Of a DNA stretch of 64,000 bases, positions 1 to 13,200 are shown one piece after another. The notes under the pieces are model-generated. The model was not told the origin of the DNA. It saw nothing but the letters and a program-made list of their open reading frames with translations, and searched no databases. How positions within the stretch are numbered: position 1 is the stretch's first letter; each line of letters begins with the position of its first letter. This stretch comes from Nemania diffusa (Eukaryota > Ascomycota > Sordariomycetes > Xylariales > Xylariaceae). The position numbers and the translations under genes were made by a program. The stretch is from NCBI GenBank assembly GCA_038501195.1, contig JBBPUQ010000001.1:6820001-6884000 (forward strand), written 5' to 3'.

Positions 1-3000
1 CGGCCTTTGAGGCTGGAATTAAATATGAAATGTCATGTGCAACCTGAAGTCCCGAAAGTTCAGATGAGGTGTAACCTTACTAGAAGAATTTGCTGTTCGG
101 AAGGTCTAGCAATCGGTGCGGTGACCAGCTGTCACCGTATAGTAACACAATACGCAAGGGAATGTTTTATTAGGGGTCCATGTGCATGGAAGGATATTCA
201 TAGTATCAAGTGGCCGTTTCGATGGTCTCAGATTTAGCTTGATCATTAAAAACTTAGAAGCTCGGAAGCCCGCTCATCGTACAACGGTTGTCGGATTCAC
301 TCAGCCTCAACAATACCGGAATAAGAAAAAAAAAATACACTAGAAAGAGACAAAGAATAGACGATACGACAAATTAACATGTTTTGGGTTTGTCATAGAA
401 GATGTGTGACTAGTCGGCTTGGGCTTTTTAGGGGATGATCAACCCATTTTAGGATGGTGATTGGGTCCTTGAGCCACAAATTCCCTGAAAGGAAATAGAA
501 TTAATCCTATGGCTATAAGTAGTATGTACATCTACATCTACATATACACGTTACATGGGCAGTTCTGTAAGTGCCATTGCGAAGACGCCGGCTATAACCG
601 TAAGAATACATACGCAGTACTGTAGATGATGTGGTGGCAAAGTGGTGTTATAATGTGATGCGTACAATACTGTATTAGGTATGATTAATGTCGATAGAAT
701 GAGCAGGCTGCACGCAGTAAAAGATAGAGAAATTATCCTATCCCGACTTTCGATTTTACCTCCAAAAGACGAATTGATGTATGTAGGTACAAATAGGTAC
801 TCACGTACCTGTTTACTCTGTACTGATCCCGAATTTCCGGATGGACGTGTGCACTATACCTTTTCGGTATATCTTCACCTCATATGGGATGCTTGATTAT
901 TTCTCTAGGTAGCGTAGGTGTACGTAGGTATATGCACTCAACGGGCGCGTAAAGACGGGACTAAAGTACATGGAATTGTCAAGGTCACGAAACCTTCTGC
1001 GCAAAGCCATTAAAGAAGCGGATGACACAGTCGTATCATCCGTTGATGCCGTGTTGCGAATTATAGTACACCGTAGTCTTTGTTAAGCATTTAGGCTTCA
1101 GCTCTTTGTCTAGTTTTATTAGCCTTGGCAACCCTGAAAGGGTGGCATGGCAAACTTGATGACGTTTTGACACGAAGTATACGAGTTTGCCTCTCTATCT
1201 AGTCTAGGCAGACAGATTATTGCAATTCTGTATGTGTGTAGGTAGGTAGGTAGGTAACAGCGTATAGGTAATGGTTTGCGTAAGAAATTATTTTATTCTA
1301 TGATGCCTTTCATGGAGTCGTGGAGATGAATCATTACAAAGACGCGTGCTGTGATTGATATACGCCAATGGTGGTTTTATAGATGCGCAATGCTACGCCG
1401 CATTGCTCCGGGCCCATGTGTCAGAACACAGCAGATATATGGACAACGGCCTGGTGGTCAGCCTGCTTGAGAAATGAAATGAATAGGCGTGTCGCTTTCT
1501 CTTATGATAAGGTACCGACCTACCTATCTCGATTGCACTCGGTTTCGGGTTTCGGAAACGGATGACTCGTGGCAACCCTTCATAGAAGAGAGTAGGGAGA
1601 TTTGTGGCTGATTCGAGCCCTGATGCGCTAGCTATCAAACATAGCCGTTCCGGTGCAGTTGTAGCAGTTAGAAAAGCCGCAGATACCGCCTTTATTATTA
1701 TTTTCTTTCTTCGGCATGGCCTATTTATGGGCAAACTTGAATTGGGTACTGTTTACTTAGTCCGACTCTATACATCTCCTACTAGACAAACTCTACAGCT
1801 TACGCCGTGTATTGCATTGGACCAGACTCAAAGCCTTTTCGCGACCACTTTATCCAGATGGAGACTGCATCAGTTGACGCTTGTAGCTACGAAGGAAGAG
1901 AGGAAGGCTAAATTCCGAAATGAGCATCGACCTATTACCTGTACCCATATTCCCTCTATGCATAGCTTGGGGCTACAGGTATATATAGGTAAATAAAATG
2001 ATACGTTGTTACTAGATCACTTTGAGCCAGGGGTTGGTTAAAGGGCAAATGTTTATTTAATCGTAGGTTCTGGTTATTTACACATCTACGCCACCTCACA
2101 CTTATTCCTTTCCTATGTGTACATATAAGTATACTTAGATAAGTCACGTGTAATTCTTAAACCAGGCTGAGCAGCAAAGAAATAAGAAAAATAAAGAGAT
2201 GAATGGGCGATAATTACACGCCCTGTCATTTTACTCAATCTCCTGACAGTTTTCATTAAACGAATGTAAGGCACCTGTACCTACACAGGCGTGTACACTT
2301 ACTTGCTTGCTTAGATTCCGCCCTAATGACAGCATGCAAGTACACAGAATGTTTATACCTGCATAGCATATTATGCTGCATAGCTGAGTAGGTGTAAACA
2401 TGCCTATGAACATGAAATACATGAATTAGCCAGGCAACAATTTAAGCTGTGTTAAGATTAATACATACATATACTCTATAGGCTTGTCGTCTTCGTCTTC
2501 GTGTTTACGCATACATTCTATACATAGAAACTCGGACCGGACTTGTCACCAAGCGATGCGAAAACAACAACAACAACAACAAATCCGCTGCACTACCGTC
2601 AAACAACCTAGGTTGTGCCGAATAGGATGCACCTACCACCTATATACCTAGGATGCGCCTAGGATCCTAGGATGTGATGTGAACGGTAAACTCGCAAATT
2701 TGCACTCTGGGCACTGCACGGCACGCACCACTGCACGCACCACTGCACGGGGGTTTGTTTGCTGTTCCTGCCAGATACAGCTTGGTGAGCTACTGTGAGT
2801 TAGGTACGTTGTATGAGTGGCTGGCCCAGTCCACGGTTGTGGAATTATCCCGGCTTTGATTTGGCCGAAGGCAGGTACGCAGTAAAAAGGCTGGCGGACC
2901 CTTTTTTTGCTGTTTTCATTACGCAGTGCCTATTACCCGCCTATTACCTAGGTACCTAGCGTAGGAGGCGTAGGTGGTCCATTTGCTTGTCTAGGTAGGT

Positions 3001-4480
3001 ACCTATCCTAGCCAGGTGGGTACTTATACTTTTCTATCTTCGCAGTAGGGGCAAACTAACAAAACAGAATTTATTAGCCTGGAAATATCTACTGGCAGCA
3101 AACCATCATTCTGACTACTTAGCCTCCTCGATATTCTTGGTGTGCTTTCTTATACACGTAATGATGCAATCTACTTCTAGACAGGTAGCATTGGGGCTCG
3201 GTGGAAACAAAAATTCCGTATTTGTGACATAGGTAACAAGAGCAGGGAGCTTTTGTTCATTGATTAATCCCTATGAGGCATTTCTACTTACAGCATCGTA
3301 TTGTACTAAATTTATCATGTTCTCATGTCGAGCCATTTTCATACCTGGTTAGTAGAGGTTATGAGAATTCTGCCGCATTAGGTAGTATAGCGGGAAGTAA
3401 CCTGTTTGTTTCTTCTCCTTTAAATGGGTTGGCTTGAGACTAAGGCCTGTTAGGTAACCCATCTAGGCTCTTCTGGTGAAAAAAGTGTACTGTAAGCCGC
3501 GTTCACATCTCTCTTGCGCTCTTTTTCTGCTGGTGCATGGTGGTGCATAGTGCATAGGTACCTATAATGTATCGAGTATTTACGGGTGGACTGTGCCACC
3601 TAGATAGTAGTAGACACGAGTTAGGCGCCTTTAGCCTTGACTTGAATAAGTTCAACTGGCCGAACAACTGCAACTCTTCTAATAAAAAAAATCGAACTCT
3701 TCTAGTGCGGATATTCTTTGATCGTTTGGTGGAGCTGTGGAGCTGTGCACGACAAATCTCCTGTGTGGAGCGAACCTACAAGTATGTACCTTGAGATGTC
3801 CAGATGTACTTTCGATGCCTTCCGCATGCGTGCTCATTAGCCGCTGTTGGGCCCTACGACCTCTTTGAAAAGAAGTACCGAGGTTTGTGACAGAGGTAGA
3901 GTACAGAGTATACCTTGCCTAAATCGTCTAGTTCACCAGGTACAGTTTTGAAGTGCAGCGCTACACTGTATCCACTGAACCTTGGAACTTCGTTGCTGTA
4001 CCCACCGCTTCACACAGGCTTCCCCATCAACCAAACCTGCATGCTTAGCTAGGGGCACTATGCCCACAGGGCTCTGAGACCAATCATGACAGCGACATTC
4101 AGGGTCCGGGTCCAAGGTTCCATCGAATCACTTGCCATTTCCAATCTTTCTGCTGTGGTCTTCCCGGCGGTTGTCCACTGAGCTCTCAAAGAGAGTCAAG
4201 CCTCTGCGTTCTGTCTGTCGACCCACACGTCCGCCGCGTCCGTCCCAACCTAGTGCACTACATCACCCTCCATACAACTCGTATGGGTGTACATAGAGTA
4301 CACAGGTATCCATTTCACCCATCCACTGTACCGTAGGTTAGGAGGGAGGTATTCTGTAGTAGTACCTGTGGTGAATAGTACTTGCATATCCCATAATGCT
4401 GTACTTACCTACCTCCATAATCCACATATACACACACCTATTTACCTACATAATATCTAGGTAGAGGTACCTATCTACCT
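1..4480. other. Gene-poor intergenic DNA
   Basis: I see no supportable gene here. The open frames are short, mostly begin at non-ATG codons and match no family I know. The stretch carries low-complexity patches: GTAGG/TAGGTA runs around 1236-1258, a CAA run at 2562-2581, CCTAGGAT-type repeats at 2640-2675, a duplicated GCACGCACCACT near 2720-2750, and TACCTAGGTA-like palindromes near 2940-3010 and 4400-4475. Confidence 0.6.
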
Positions 4481-6221
4481 TATGTATTCACTTACACACG
4501 ACCATATCCACCTCGATCCGCCCCATCCACCGTCCATCCATCCATCCATCCACCCATCATCCTATCCTATCCTATCCTATGCCATCCTCCTTTCAACCCT
4601 CTTCTCTGCTGTTTTCTTCAACCCTTCGTCATTCCCTCTCGCCATCTACCTAATCTCCTCTCCTTCTCCCCTCTTCTTGACAATCCTCATTGTTCTGTTC
4701 TTGACGCTTCCATTCTCTCGTAACCCGTGTGTGTCGATTTGGAATTACGAACCTGGACTCCCCGTCTAAGTGCGTATTTCAAGCTCCCGCGGTTCCTTCG
4801 ACCTTTTCATTCCGAGACGAGAACAAGAAGAGTCGAGTTCGAGAAAATCGAGAAATCGAGAAACGGAGACCTCATCGATATCGAGATCATCAAAGGCCTC
4901 AACAGTTCTGCCCATCCTGCCGCATTTCCAGTTGTTTGTTTGGCAACCGCTTCGACGACACGGACAACAGCATTGCCAGACAGGCTTCTGACGGGCTGGC
5001 ATATTGAGACAGCTGCATCTCCCAGCGACGCATTCGTGGTCACGTTCAACACCTCACTTAAACATAACCTCGGATCCTCTTCATTGAGCGAGACGTCATC
5101 ACCTGGACAATCCATCTCAGCATCAGCAACCTTTGTCTTTCCATCCACCTAATCCAACCTTCCACCACCACTTCGATAACAGACCTCAATTCATCCAACT
5201 TTATTCGCGACAAAACCACGCGCGTTTGGTTCCCCCGTTGCCATTAACTACTGTGGCCCACGCGGAACTGCTCCCGATTTTTATCTCGAAGGTTAGTTTA
5301 CTTTCCTAGCATGTGTTAGATTTCTGTATTAGATTTTATCGGAATTGCACCTTTTGATTTTCTTGCAACCGGACTTGGATGGTGCCTCGGTTGTCTACCA
5401 ATGATGATTCCTGGCATCCTAGCAAATTTCAACTCAGCGCGAAGTTTATATCACCCGTTGGTGTCGAGCTTTCAATGGCAGACATGTGGGATATCTCAGC
5501 CCAGCCTTCCATATTCCTCTGTGCTTGACGCGTTATCGGTTCGACGGCAAGGGTGTTGTTTGTATTCGTCGCTCTTGGCATTCATACTGCAATACAGCTT
5601 CGATCAACACATGATGCGGTCGGTGGCCTTGTTTTAGCACTTGCGCTATTCTGCACTTCGGCACCAATATCGGACATTACTGCAGATTTCTTGCTTCTCA
5701 CTGGACATTAAGTTGAAATATGCGTCAAACAAGATGAAGAAAAACCCAAATATATGAAGATGCTAACAATTGAGTAATAGAAGATATAATCACATTGCCT
5801 TATCGACAACATCTAATTTGCCTTGTCCTCACCTTTTGGTGCAAAACATTCATTGCGACAGCATTTCGAGCATTATCGGCATTGTTTTACTACGATCCTC
5901 GACGTACCGCACATACCAACTTCTACAACTTTAGACGGACTACGGGTTTCGATACTCTTTCAATCTAAACCTGCGTCACTTCATCCAGTCACTGACTCAA
6001 TTTTCCAATCACCTGTTGATGGCTCGGGTATCTCAGTAGGGTTTCGTCAACCTCCCCCACCGCACGATCTCCTCTCTTCAGCCTTGGAACCTGCTGCCAG
6101 TTGTATTGCCTAACCTTGCGCGCACAACTGAGCCATCACTTCCACGTGCTCGAAGCAGATTTCTCCTCCGACAAAGGTCATCTCCCGATCTTTGACGGAG
6201 ACACTCCTCCAATCCGCCATC
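4481..6221 (+). promoter_or_regulatory. Promoter and long 5' leader of the Clg1-like cyclin
   Basis: A pyrimidine-rich tract with CCAT and CCTAT tandem units (about 4510-4590) is followed by CT-rich DNA to about 4720, as is common in fungal core promoters. About 1.5 kb of gene-free DNA then precedes the cyclin ATG at 6222. It contains upstream ATGs, for example at 5401, and a possible leader intron donor (GTTAGT near 5291). A long, possibly spliced leader with uORFs is likely, but the transcription start cannot be placed. Confidence 0.45.
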
Positions 6222-7271
6222 ATGCCGGGCGGTGTGTGCGCGGTACTCGATTACGAGACCGACATGATGTCCGAATATGTGGCTGATATGGCCACCCGCA
6301 TCGTCATTCCTCGCTCCACTGTCACCCCAGCTTTCCGCAAATTCGTCAACCAGATTCTCACCTCGACCCGTCTCCCGAGTACCACCATCCTGCTAGGTAT
6401 GAACTACCTTGCCAAGCACATGAACAAGCATAAGCCTGCAGGCACCTATAACACGGTCAGCGAGGGTGAGCTTTGGAAGATGCTTACTGTGGCATTACTT
6501 TTGGGAAGCAAGTTTCTGGACGACAATACCTTTCAGAATCGTTCTTGGTCTGATGTCAGTGGTATCGCCGTGGCTGAGCTCAATACTATGGAGGGAAAGT
6601 GGCTACGAGATATGGAATGGGTATTGTACGTCAACTTGGACCGCAGCCACGACTACGACGCCTGGTTGAAGAGCTGGAAGCAATACCAGGACAACAAGCG
6701 AACCTCGATGCAACAACATACTCAGGCCGCTCTTCGCGAGAGGCTAGCGCCTCTCGTCACCTCTCTTCACAACGACTCGACGAGACAGCCCCATCACCCT
6801 CTGTCTTATGAAGGATGGACTCATGAGGAGATAGCTGAGCATGAACGATTCGCAATGAACGCGAGAGTTAGTCGGCCTGCGAAGATGCCTTATCGTCCCC
6901 GTGAAGGATCGTGGTCTAATCGTTACCAAAATCCTTGGGCGCAGGCTCCATTGACTCCCCCCGACTCGGGTTATGGCACTCCGGAATACCTGAACTCGGC
7001 TGCTTCTGTCAATTCGCGCTATAACGAGTGGTTCAGCCAGGCCGTAGCGAATCAGAACTACGGCCGCTACTCTCATACCCCGGCGCACCACAGCTATTCT
7101 TCGTCGAGAAGTGGCTCGCATTTTCATCAACCCTACTTCAACCACTTCGGACACGGTGGGTGGGATGCAGGCGTGGCCGAATGCAACTGTGCGTCGTGTC
7201 TTTCAGCTGCCCACGCCAAGCCTGGGCCCTACTTTCACCCCCACAACTATGGGCAACCTGTCATGGGATAG
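6222..7271 (+). CDS. clg1: Clg1-like cyclin (Pho85-type cyclin family)
   Basis: A single-exon gene of 349 aa. The N-terminus (MPGGVCAVLDYE) and the cyclin box at about residues 10-140 (STRLPSTTILLGMNYLAK, then LLLGSKFLDDNTFQNRSW and WLRDMEWVLYVNLDRS) match the fungal Clg1 family of Pho85-binding cyclins. The family partners a Pho85-type CDK in nutrient and growth control. The C-terminal half is low-complexity, rich in Ser, Tyr, His and Pro, with a short CNCASC motif near the end, and is probably disordered. I chose the ATG at 6222 because the protein matches the family from there; the frame is open upstream only through a TTG. Family assignment is firm; the CDK partner is inferred from the family. 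Confidence 0.9.
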   Translation: MPGGVCAVLDYETDMMSEYVADMATRIVIPRSTVTPAFRKFVNQILTSTRLPSTTILLGMNYLAKHMNKHKPAGTYNTVSEGELWKMLTVALLLGSKFLDDNTFQNRSWSDVSGIAVAELNTMEGKWLRDMEWVLYVNLDRSHDYDAWLKSWKQYQDNKRTSMQQHTQAALRERLAPLVTSLHNDSTRQPHHPLSYEGWTHEEIAEHERFAMNARVSRPAKMPYRPREGSWSNRYQNPWAQAPLTPPDSGYGTPEYLNSAASVNSRYNEWFSQAVANQNYGRYSHTPAHHSYSSSRSGSHFHQPYFNHFGHGGWDAGVAECNCASCLSAAHAKPGPYFHPHNYGQPVMG

Positions 7272-9098
7272 CGAGGCCGTTCTCGGCAGGGTCGAGAGCC
7301 GGTAAAGCGATTTACCTCGACTATCTGGCGGCGACTCGTAGTGGTATAGTGGGACTCTCGCGTGACTACGAGGTCCCCGGCTACTAATGACGGCGATCCG
7401 GTTTAGGCGGTTTCACGAACATATTACTCTCTTTTGATCAGATACCCTTTTGGCAAGCCGGTTTGGGCGTGACGGACGCTTCATGGGACTATACGATATT
7501 TGATTGGATTCGATTCGGGTTATAATCCTCGTGTAATCCTGATGCGACACACGTCCTGAACTGTTTTCGGGTTGCGGAACATCGTAATGTCACTAATCTC
7601 TCGAACGGTTTCACATGCGAGCTGGTCTACCCGACTTGGATTGCCTCCTTAACGAACTTGTTTTTATACACTTGACCATCGGCGTTTGTCAACGGTATTC
7701 CCCAACGGCTAGGAGTTTTTTTGTTTTCTTCTCACATGATAGATTTCATCTTGTTCGCATTTTATAGCGACGGCGGTTAAAATTTGAGAACTTTCTCATG
7801 GCGTTTAAAAAAAAAGAGAAAATAATCAACGATTACAGTTGGTTTGTTTATCAGTCACTCCTTTATTTCCTTCTCCTCTATGTCAGAGGATAGAACAAAA
7901 CTACCGTCAGAGTTACACTGCGCGGCGACTTCATATTACACCTTGGCGAGCTTCTGACCCCTCGCCCAACCCCGCCTCGGAACACGCCTCGCGTTTATTA
8001 CGTCTTTCTTTTTAACCCATAAGAGGACAACACAGAGTTGTTGCTTTGAGGTTTTGACAAAGAGCTGCGGCCCAGGTCCAACCTGTTGTGTCGTCTTGGC
8101 AAAGTGAAAGTGATGACCCACTCGTGGGCGCATGCCAGGCATTACGAGTCTTTTTTTTTCTCTCCTTCGCATTTTGCATGCATCTTCTCTAGGGACACGA
8201 CGGTTAAAATCGGGGATATGGATGTTTGATATTCTGTTTCATGCGATGGATTCTACTAGGAGCCCTCAAGGGCTGCTGGCTCTAAGAACCCGGTATTGTT
8301 TTGCGGCCTAGTGCAGGCTTCTTCATCGGACTAGGGCTGCTTGTCTTTTTTACATTCTAGACTTGAAGATAGGGGGACTGGGGCATTCGGAGCTGGGGTC
8401 TAATCGTTTGAGGGTGCAGACATACTTCTTTCGAGGTTGGCCCTCCTTTTCTTATTTGAGGCATAGGCTTCTCTTCTTTACGACTGGCATGATATCCTGG
8501 CTATTATTTTTTGCTCGCTGGTTGCGGGATAGCGGTGGATGGGGAGATTGTGGAAAGGCACATAGTTACGCATGGTTGTTTTCGTTTTCGACTTTCGGGA
8601 GGTGGCAAGGCTTACCCGGACTATTGCAAGTCGTCTTGCGGGTTACTGGTATCCTTTTAGGGATAGAGAACTTGAGTAGATACCTATCGGGCCTCTCATC
8701 TCCCTCGGGTGAAGCCCACGGTCGTTGCGTGCGTGGGCGGGGCAACCCCAACGAGCGATACCGATTTGTTCATATATACGCACATACAACATGATACCAA
8801 ATGGAAACCAAACATGGTTCTTTGCCTGTTGACTGGCTCGTACTTTCACATGACTCTGATTCCAGTTTTGATCTGTGAGATGTGCAACACCTTAATTCGG
8901 GTTGTTTTTCGTAAAGAGAATGGGCTATGCTCTCTCGCTCCCGCCTATAAAGTCATGTGGTACAATTAATGACCTGTAGTTCTCGAAGCTCAGTCTCGTG
9001 ACTTGAGTTATGCCTAATTGTAACCACCATTATCATTCTCTAAAAAAAATGTGAAAATGCAACAGCTGTGAATAGGTAGCGAATAATGCAGTCGACGC
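7272..9098. other. 3' flank of the cyclin gene and intergenic DNA
   Basis: This is AT- and T-rich DNA, including A-runs near 7807-7816 that suit a 3' UTR. Open frames of up to 143 codons (8363-8794) resemble no family and have no plausible splice structure. No gene is called. Confidence 0.55.
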
Positions 9099-10299
9099 TA
9101 AGATAACCACCCCCCTCGCGGGCCACCCCTTCGCGGGCCACCTATACTGTGCGATTTTACATATAAATTGAAATATAGGCTAGTAGGCCTATAAAAGCGG
9201 GAAAAATTCGGAAAATTAATCCACTAGCGCTAAAAATTATAAAAAAATCTAAATAATAATAAGAAATTTTTTTCTATTTTTATACTAGCTTAATTAATTT
9301 TTAAAGATTTATATTTAATTTTTAAAAATAGCTGATAACATTATTATATATAATTTACTAGTAATACTGTTAATACTGTGCAAAAAACGAGAAGCTTACT
9401 AAGTTTATCGATTTTTAAAAGTAAATATAAATAAAGTAATAAAATTGAAAAAAATACTAGTATTTTAAAAATTACATAATATTTTATAAACTAGTTTGCT
9501 TTTATTTTTACTATTTTTAATAAGCTAGTTATTATAAATATTTTAAATTTTATTTGTTTTTATATATATAAAATTTTACATATAAAATATATAGTCTATA
9601 GTTATACTGTATATTTTTAGTATAAAACTTTATATAAAATTATTTAACAATTATAAAGCTTTTAATTAGTAAAAATTCAAATAAAAATAATAAAAATAAA
9701 AACTTATTAATTTTTATTTGAATTTTTACTAATTAAAAGCTTTATAATTGTTAAATAATTTTATATAAAGTTTTATACTAAAAATATACAGTACAACTAT
9801 AAACTATATATTTTATATATAAAATTTTATATATATAAAAACAAATAAAATTTAAAATATTTATAATAACTAACTTATTAAAAATAGTAAAAATAAAAGC
9901 GAACTAGTTTATAAAATATTATGTAATTTTTAAAATACTAGTATTTTTTTCAATTTTATTACTCCACTTATACCTACTTTTAAAAATCGATAAACTTAGT
10001 AAGCTTCTCGTTTTTTGCACAGTGTTAACAGTATTACTAGTAAATTATATATAATAATGTTATCAGCTATTTTTAAAAATTAAATATAAATCTTTAAAAA
10101 TTAATTAAGCTAGTACAAAAATAAAAAAAAATTTCTTATTATTATTTAGATTTTTTTATAATTTTTAGCGTTAGTAGATTAATTTTCCGAATTTTCCCCG
10201 CTTTTATAGGCCTACTAGCCTATATTTCAATTTATATGTAAAATCGCACAGTATAGGTGGCCCGCGAAGGGGTGGCCCGCGAGGGGGGTGGTTATCTTA
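9099..10299. mobile_element. 1.2-kb palindromic (foldback/MITE-like) element
   Basis: Two arms of roughly 590 bp are near-perfect reverse complements around a spacer of about 20 bp at 9690-9710. The outer tips read TAAGATAACCACCCCCCTCG and its reverse complement, and carry a doubled CGCGGGCCACC motif. The body is extremely AT-rich. The ends abut TA on both sides, compatible with TA-target insertion as in Tc1/mariner-derived MITEs, but TA is self-complementary so this is weak evidence. The arms differ mainly by transitions, for example five G/A differences between 9421-9438 and 9960-9977, which suggests RIP. No transposase frame is present. Confidence 0.85.
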
Positions 10300-13200
10300 A
10301 TCTTAAACTCAGACTTCAGCTGTCCCAGTCTGTAAATAATATATAAAATAAAATAAAAACCATTACTATTAGCAAACTAACTTTTAGGTGATGGTGTCCT
10401 GAAACCTTACGTTCTACAAAGGTCAGGCGGAGAAGGATATGGTGTAAAAGCTTCCTTAGTATTCCTTATTAGTTGATTAGGTACTCGTTCGTTCACCAAT
10501 GCCGGGATTTCTTGTTGGAGGTATGTAGGATTATGTTTCTATAGTTAAAGGTGGCGAGGGCGACCGAATATATTGGTGCATAATGTAGGATATCGATCGA
10601 TGCAGTCTGAGACCTTCATCCGTAGTCTACCGAGCATTATAGCATTAAGTCTTACTTCCATTAGTGGTCATAGATTCGAACCGGACAATTGGACATACCC
10701 TCCTGTGCTTATTCCGAACATATAGTCCAAATAATGGCCGGTAGATACCCGGTAAGCGGTTTTGAGGAGCCTTCCGACGTCGCTGTACCTTTCCCCTTCT
10801 TATCGGATCCGCGTTGGGCCTCCTGTGGAAGCTGTGCTGAGGCCAGGGGGTTTAATATCACTCCTAGCATTGGTGGGCGTGACAGAGCATCGAGTTGATT
10901 GGGATTAATCAATTGGAAGCTTTAATTATTGGGTCCTGCGTACGAGAGGCCGATTAATTCCTCGATGTTTTTATCGGTGTCTTCGATGGTTTCCATGAGT
11001 CGTTGGAGGATTAGGAGGCTGACAAGACCTCGCACGCCCCCGCCATCTTTTCATATGTTAGACCAAGCCTTTGAAGTGCTAATTTGGTGGCTCACCAAGC
11101 GATATAACTGGTTTTCGAAGCCAAGGATCTACCTATTCATGGAGGCTTTGTTTGCTGCTCGAGGGGTTGGGGTGTGGTTCGGTCATGGGCACAGATCTAT
11201 ATCAGTTAACAAGCTGCATATAGGAGATATAGGGGGGAAGGCCGCATTATCGTGATTTTGGAGTTCATGTAGCCCTGTATATATAAATACTAGCATCACG
11301 GGCAGAGCCGCCTCACTCTTCTCCCTGTAGGAACAGGCATTTTGAATGGCAATAGCTGTAGACGCCCAACATATGCAGCTATAGGTGTACCAGGTGAAGC
11401 ATCTCCTCAAGCTTCCGAGTCAACTATTTAACCGAGTGCTACAAATGCAAATATGCCTGCTTTTTCTGTGCCGAGCTAGGGAATTTATGGCAGGCTGTTG
11501 CTTATGTCTGGCAACATGTTGAGGTCTATTACTACACACCTTCATAGCTAGACTGAACCGCCTTTCCACTTAGTTTAAAGCTTCTAGGTGTTAGGAATTA
11601 ACATTGAATATTGCAATATTGAGAAAAGCTGGTAATACTACATAGTACATAAACTCAGGTGATCAGTTGCTCAGGCTGAGCCAGGCTGAGCCACTAGGCA
11701 AACAGCATGAACTTTTCAAATATTGTGGCGTTGGAGGTGAGCAAGTGATGAAGTTCGATATGTTATTATGACCGATCACATTACTCCACATAAGCCACTT
11801 GATCAGGTAGACTTACGTATGATAATGTGCATATATTCTACCTGTTTCGCATGTAGGTCCTATGGCTGCTGAATTTATAGCCGGGAAAATGCGCTCTAGG
11901 CTATGCCCACTTCACAGGAGCATTCCTCTAACCTCATCTACAACGAGAGGATTCGCACGAACGCATTATGTCCGAATACAAAGATAACCACGAACACAGT
12001 CTGCTGGAATCCCAGCCAGAAGAAGGAAATGTAAGACAACTGCAAACAATTCATCCTAAGAACAAGGAGGTTGCGGAACTGCGCTATCAGCTCTCTGCCC
12101 TAGAGCAGCAAGAGCAATCGATGATATTCTCTGGTATACAGGATCTCCAAGTTCCAGCAACCCAGTTTGTTCTATTTAAATATCAGAAGTGGATTCAAGC
12201 CCAGAATGATTACCCAGAGGAGATGTCATGTTTTGGCAGGCGATATCCATCCGTATTGGTTTATGATGAGAAAGAAGAGAATTTCTATGTAAGCCGTATC
12301 AACAAACTGCCTAGTAAGACAATCAGAGTATCCAAAATGTACTAAGATATGAGGGATTTACTAACATTTTTTAAGACCAACAAGCAATCATTTCTCGAAT
12401 GCCATCTCGATGGGGTACCGCAATTCATATCTATATCGAGATCGTGCCTACAAGTTCAACTCAGCGAGTGAAGGTGACAACCAAGCTGCGTAATCCATTC
12501 GGGATGATTCGTTACTGCACCATTCATCCAAGCAAGTTGTCGAAGCTCATTAGACTTCGTATTTTATTTGGAGACATACGGTGGCTTTTTATCCAGGTCG
12601 AATGTTAGGTTGGTCGGATCATTATAATCAACGACTTTCCTTCTTTCCTTCTTTCCTTTATGCTTGGTTTAGTATTGGTATTCAACGGGTAGTTAGATTG
12701 CGGTATGAAGTAATAACCGAGAAGTTCGTCCGGAATACTTTAAGATGTAGAATCTAAATTAAGTTATAGACCATGAGCAATTTAGCACCTTAGTAAGTGA
12801 ACTCTCGGTGCTCCTCTGCTTTGTTTCTCTCCTCCCTACCTGGGAATGAGGTGCTTGACTGCTAGAAAACATAGTAACGATACTTGCAATAATTTCCGTC
12901 CCAGTCAGCTTAAGTACGTCGATTTTTGGGATAAACATTCATGAACTCAACAACATGGGCAGTCGTTGTAGGTTTTTATTTTAACGACAATTGTGGTTGT
13001 TATAGCAACAGTGAAATTATGAGGATTCATGTTCCAGTTTCAGAATATAATTCATTGCTAAAAAGCTACAGTCGGGAACATAGGCCTTGGAAGACGAGGC
13101 TTAGCCGCTCTCTCAAGCTTGTATGTTACGAACATACTATCTGGGCCTGGGAATCTAGAATGCTTCTTTCACTCCTTACAGATGGTCGAGTGGGCTTCCT

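Noticed and set aside
8363..8794. 143-codon plus-strand frame after the cyclin gene
   Set aside because: It has no recognisable domain and no plausible start context, and lies in T-rich DNA typical of a 3' flank.
10672..10690. GATTCGAACC, which resembles the T loop of a tRNA on the minus strand
   Set aside because: The flanking bases do not form a T stem and no other tRNA arm could be found around it.
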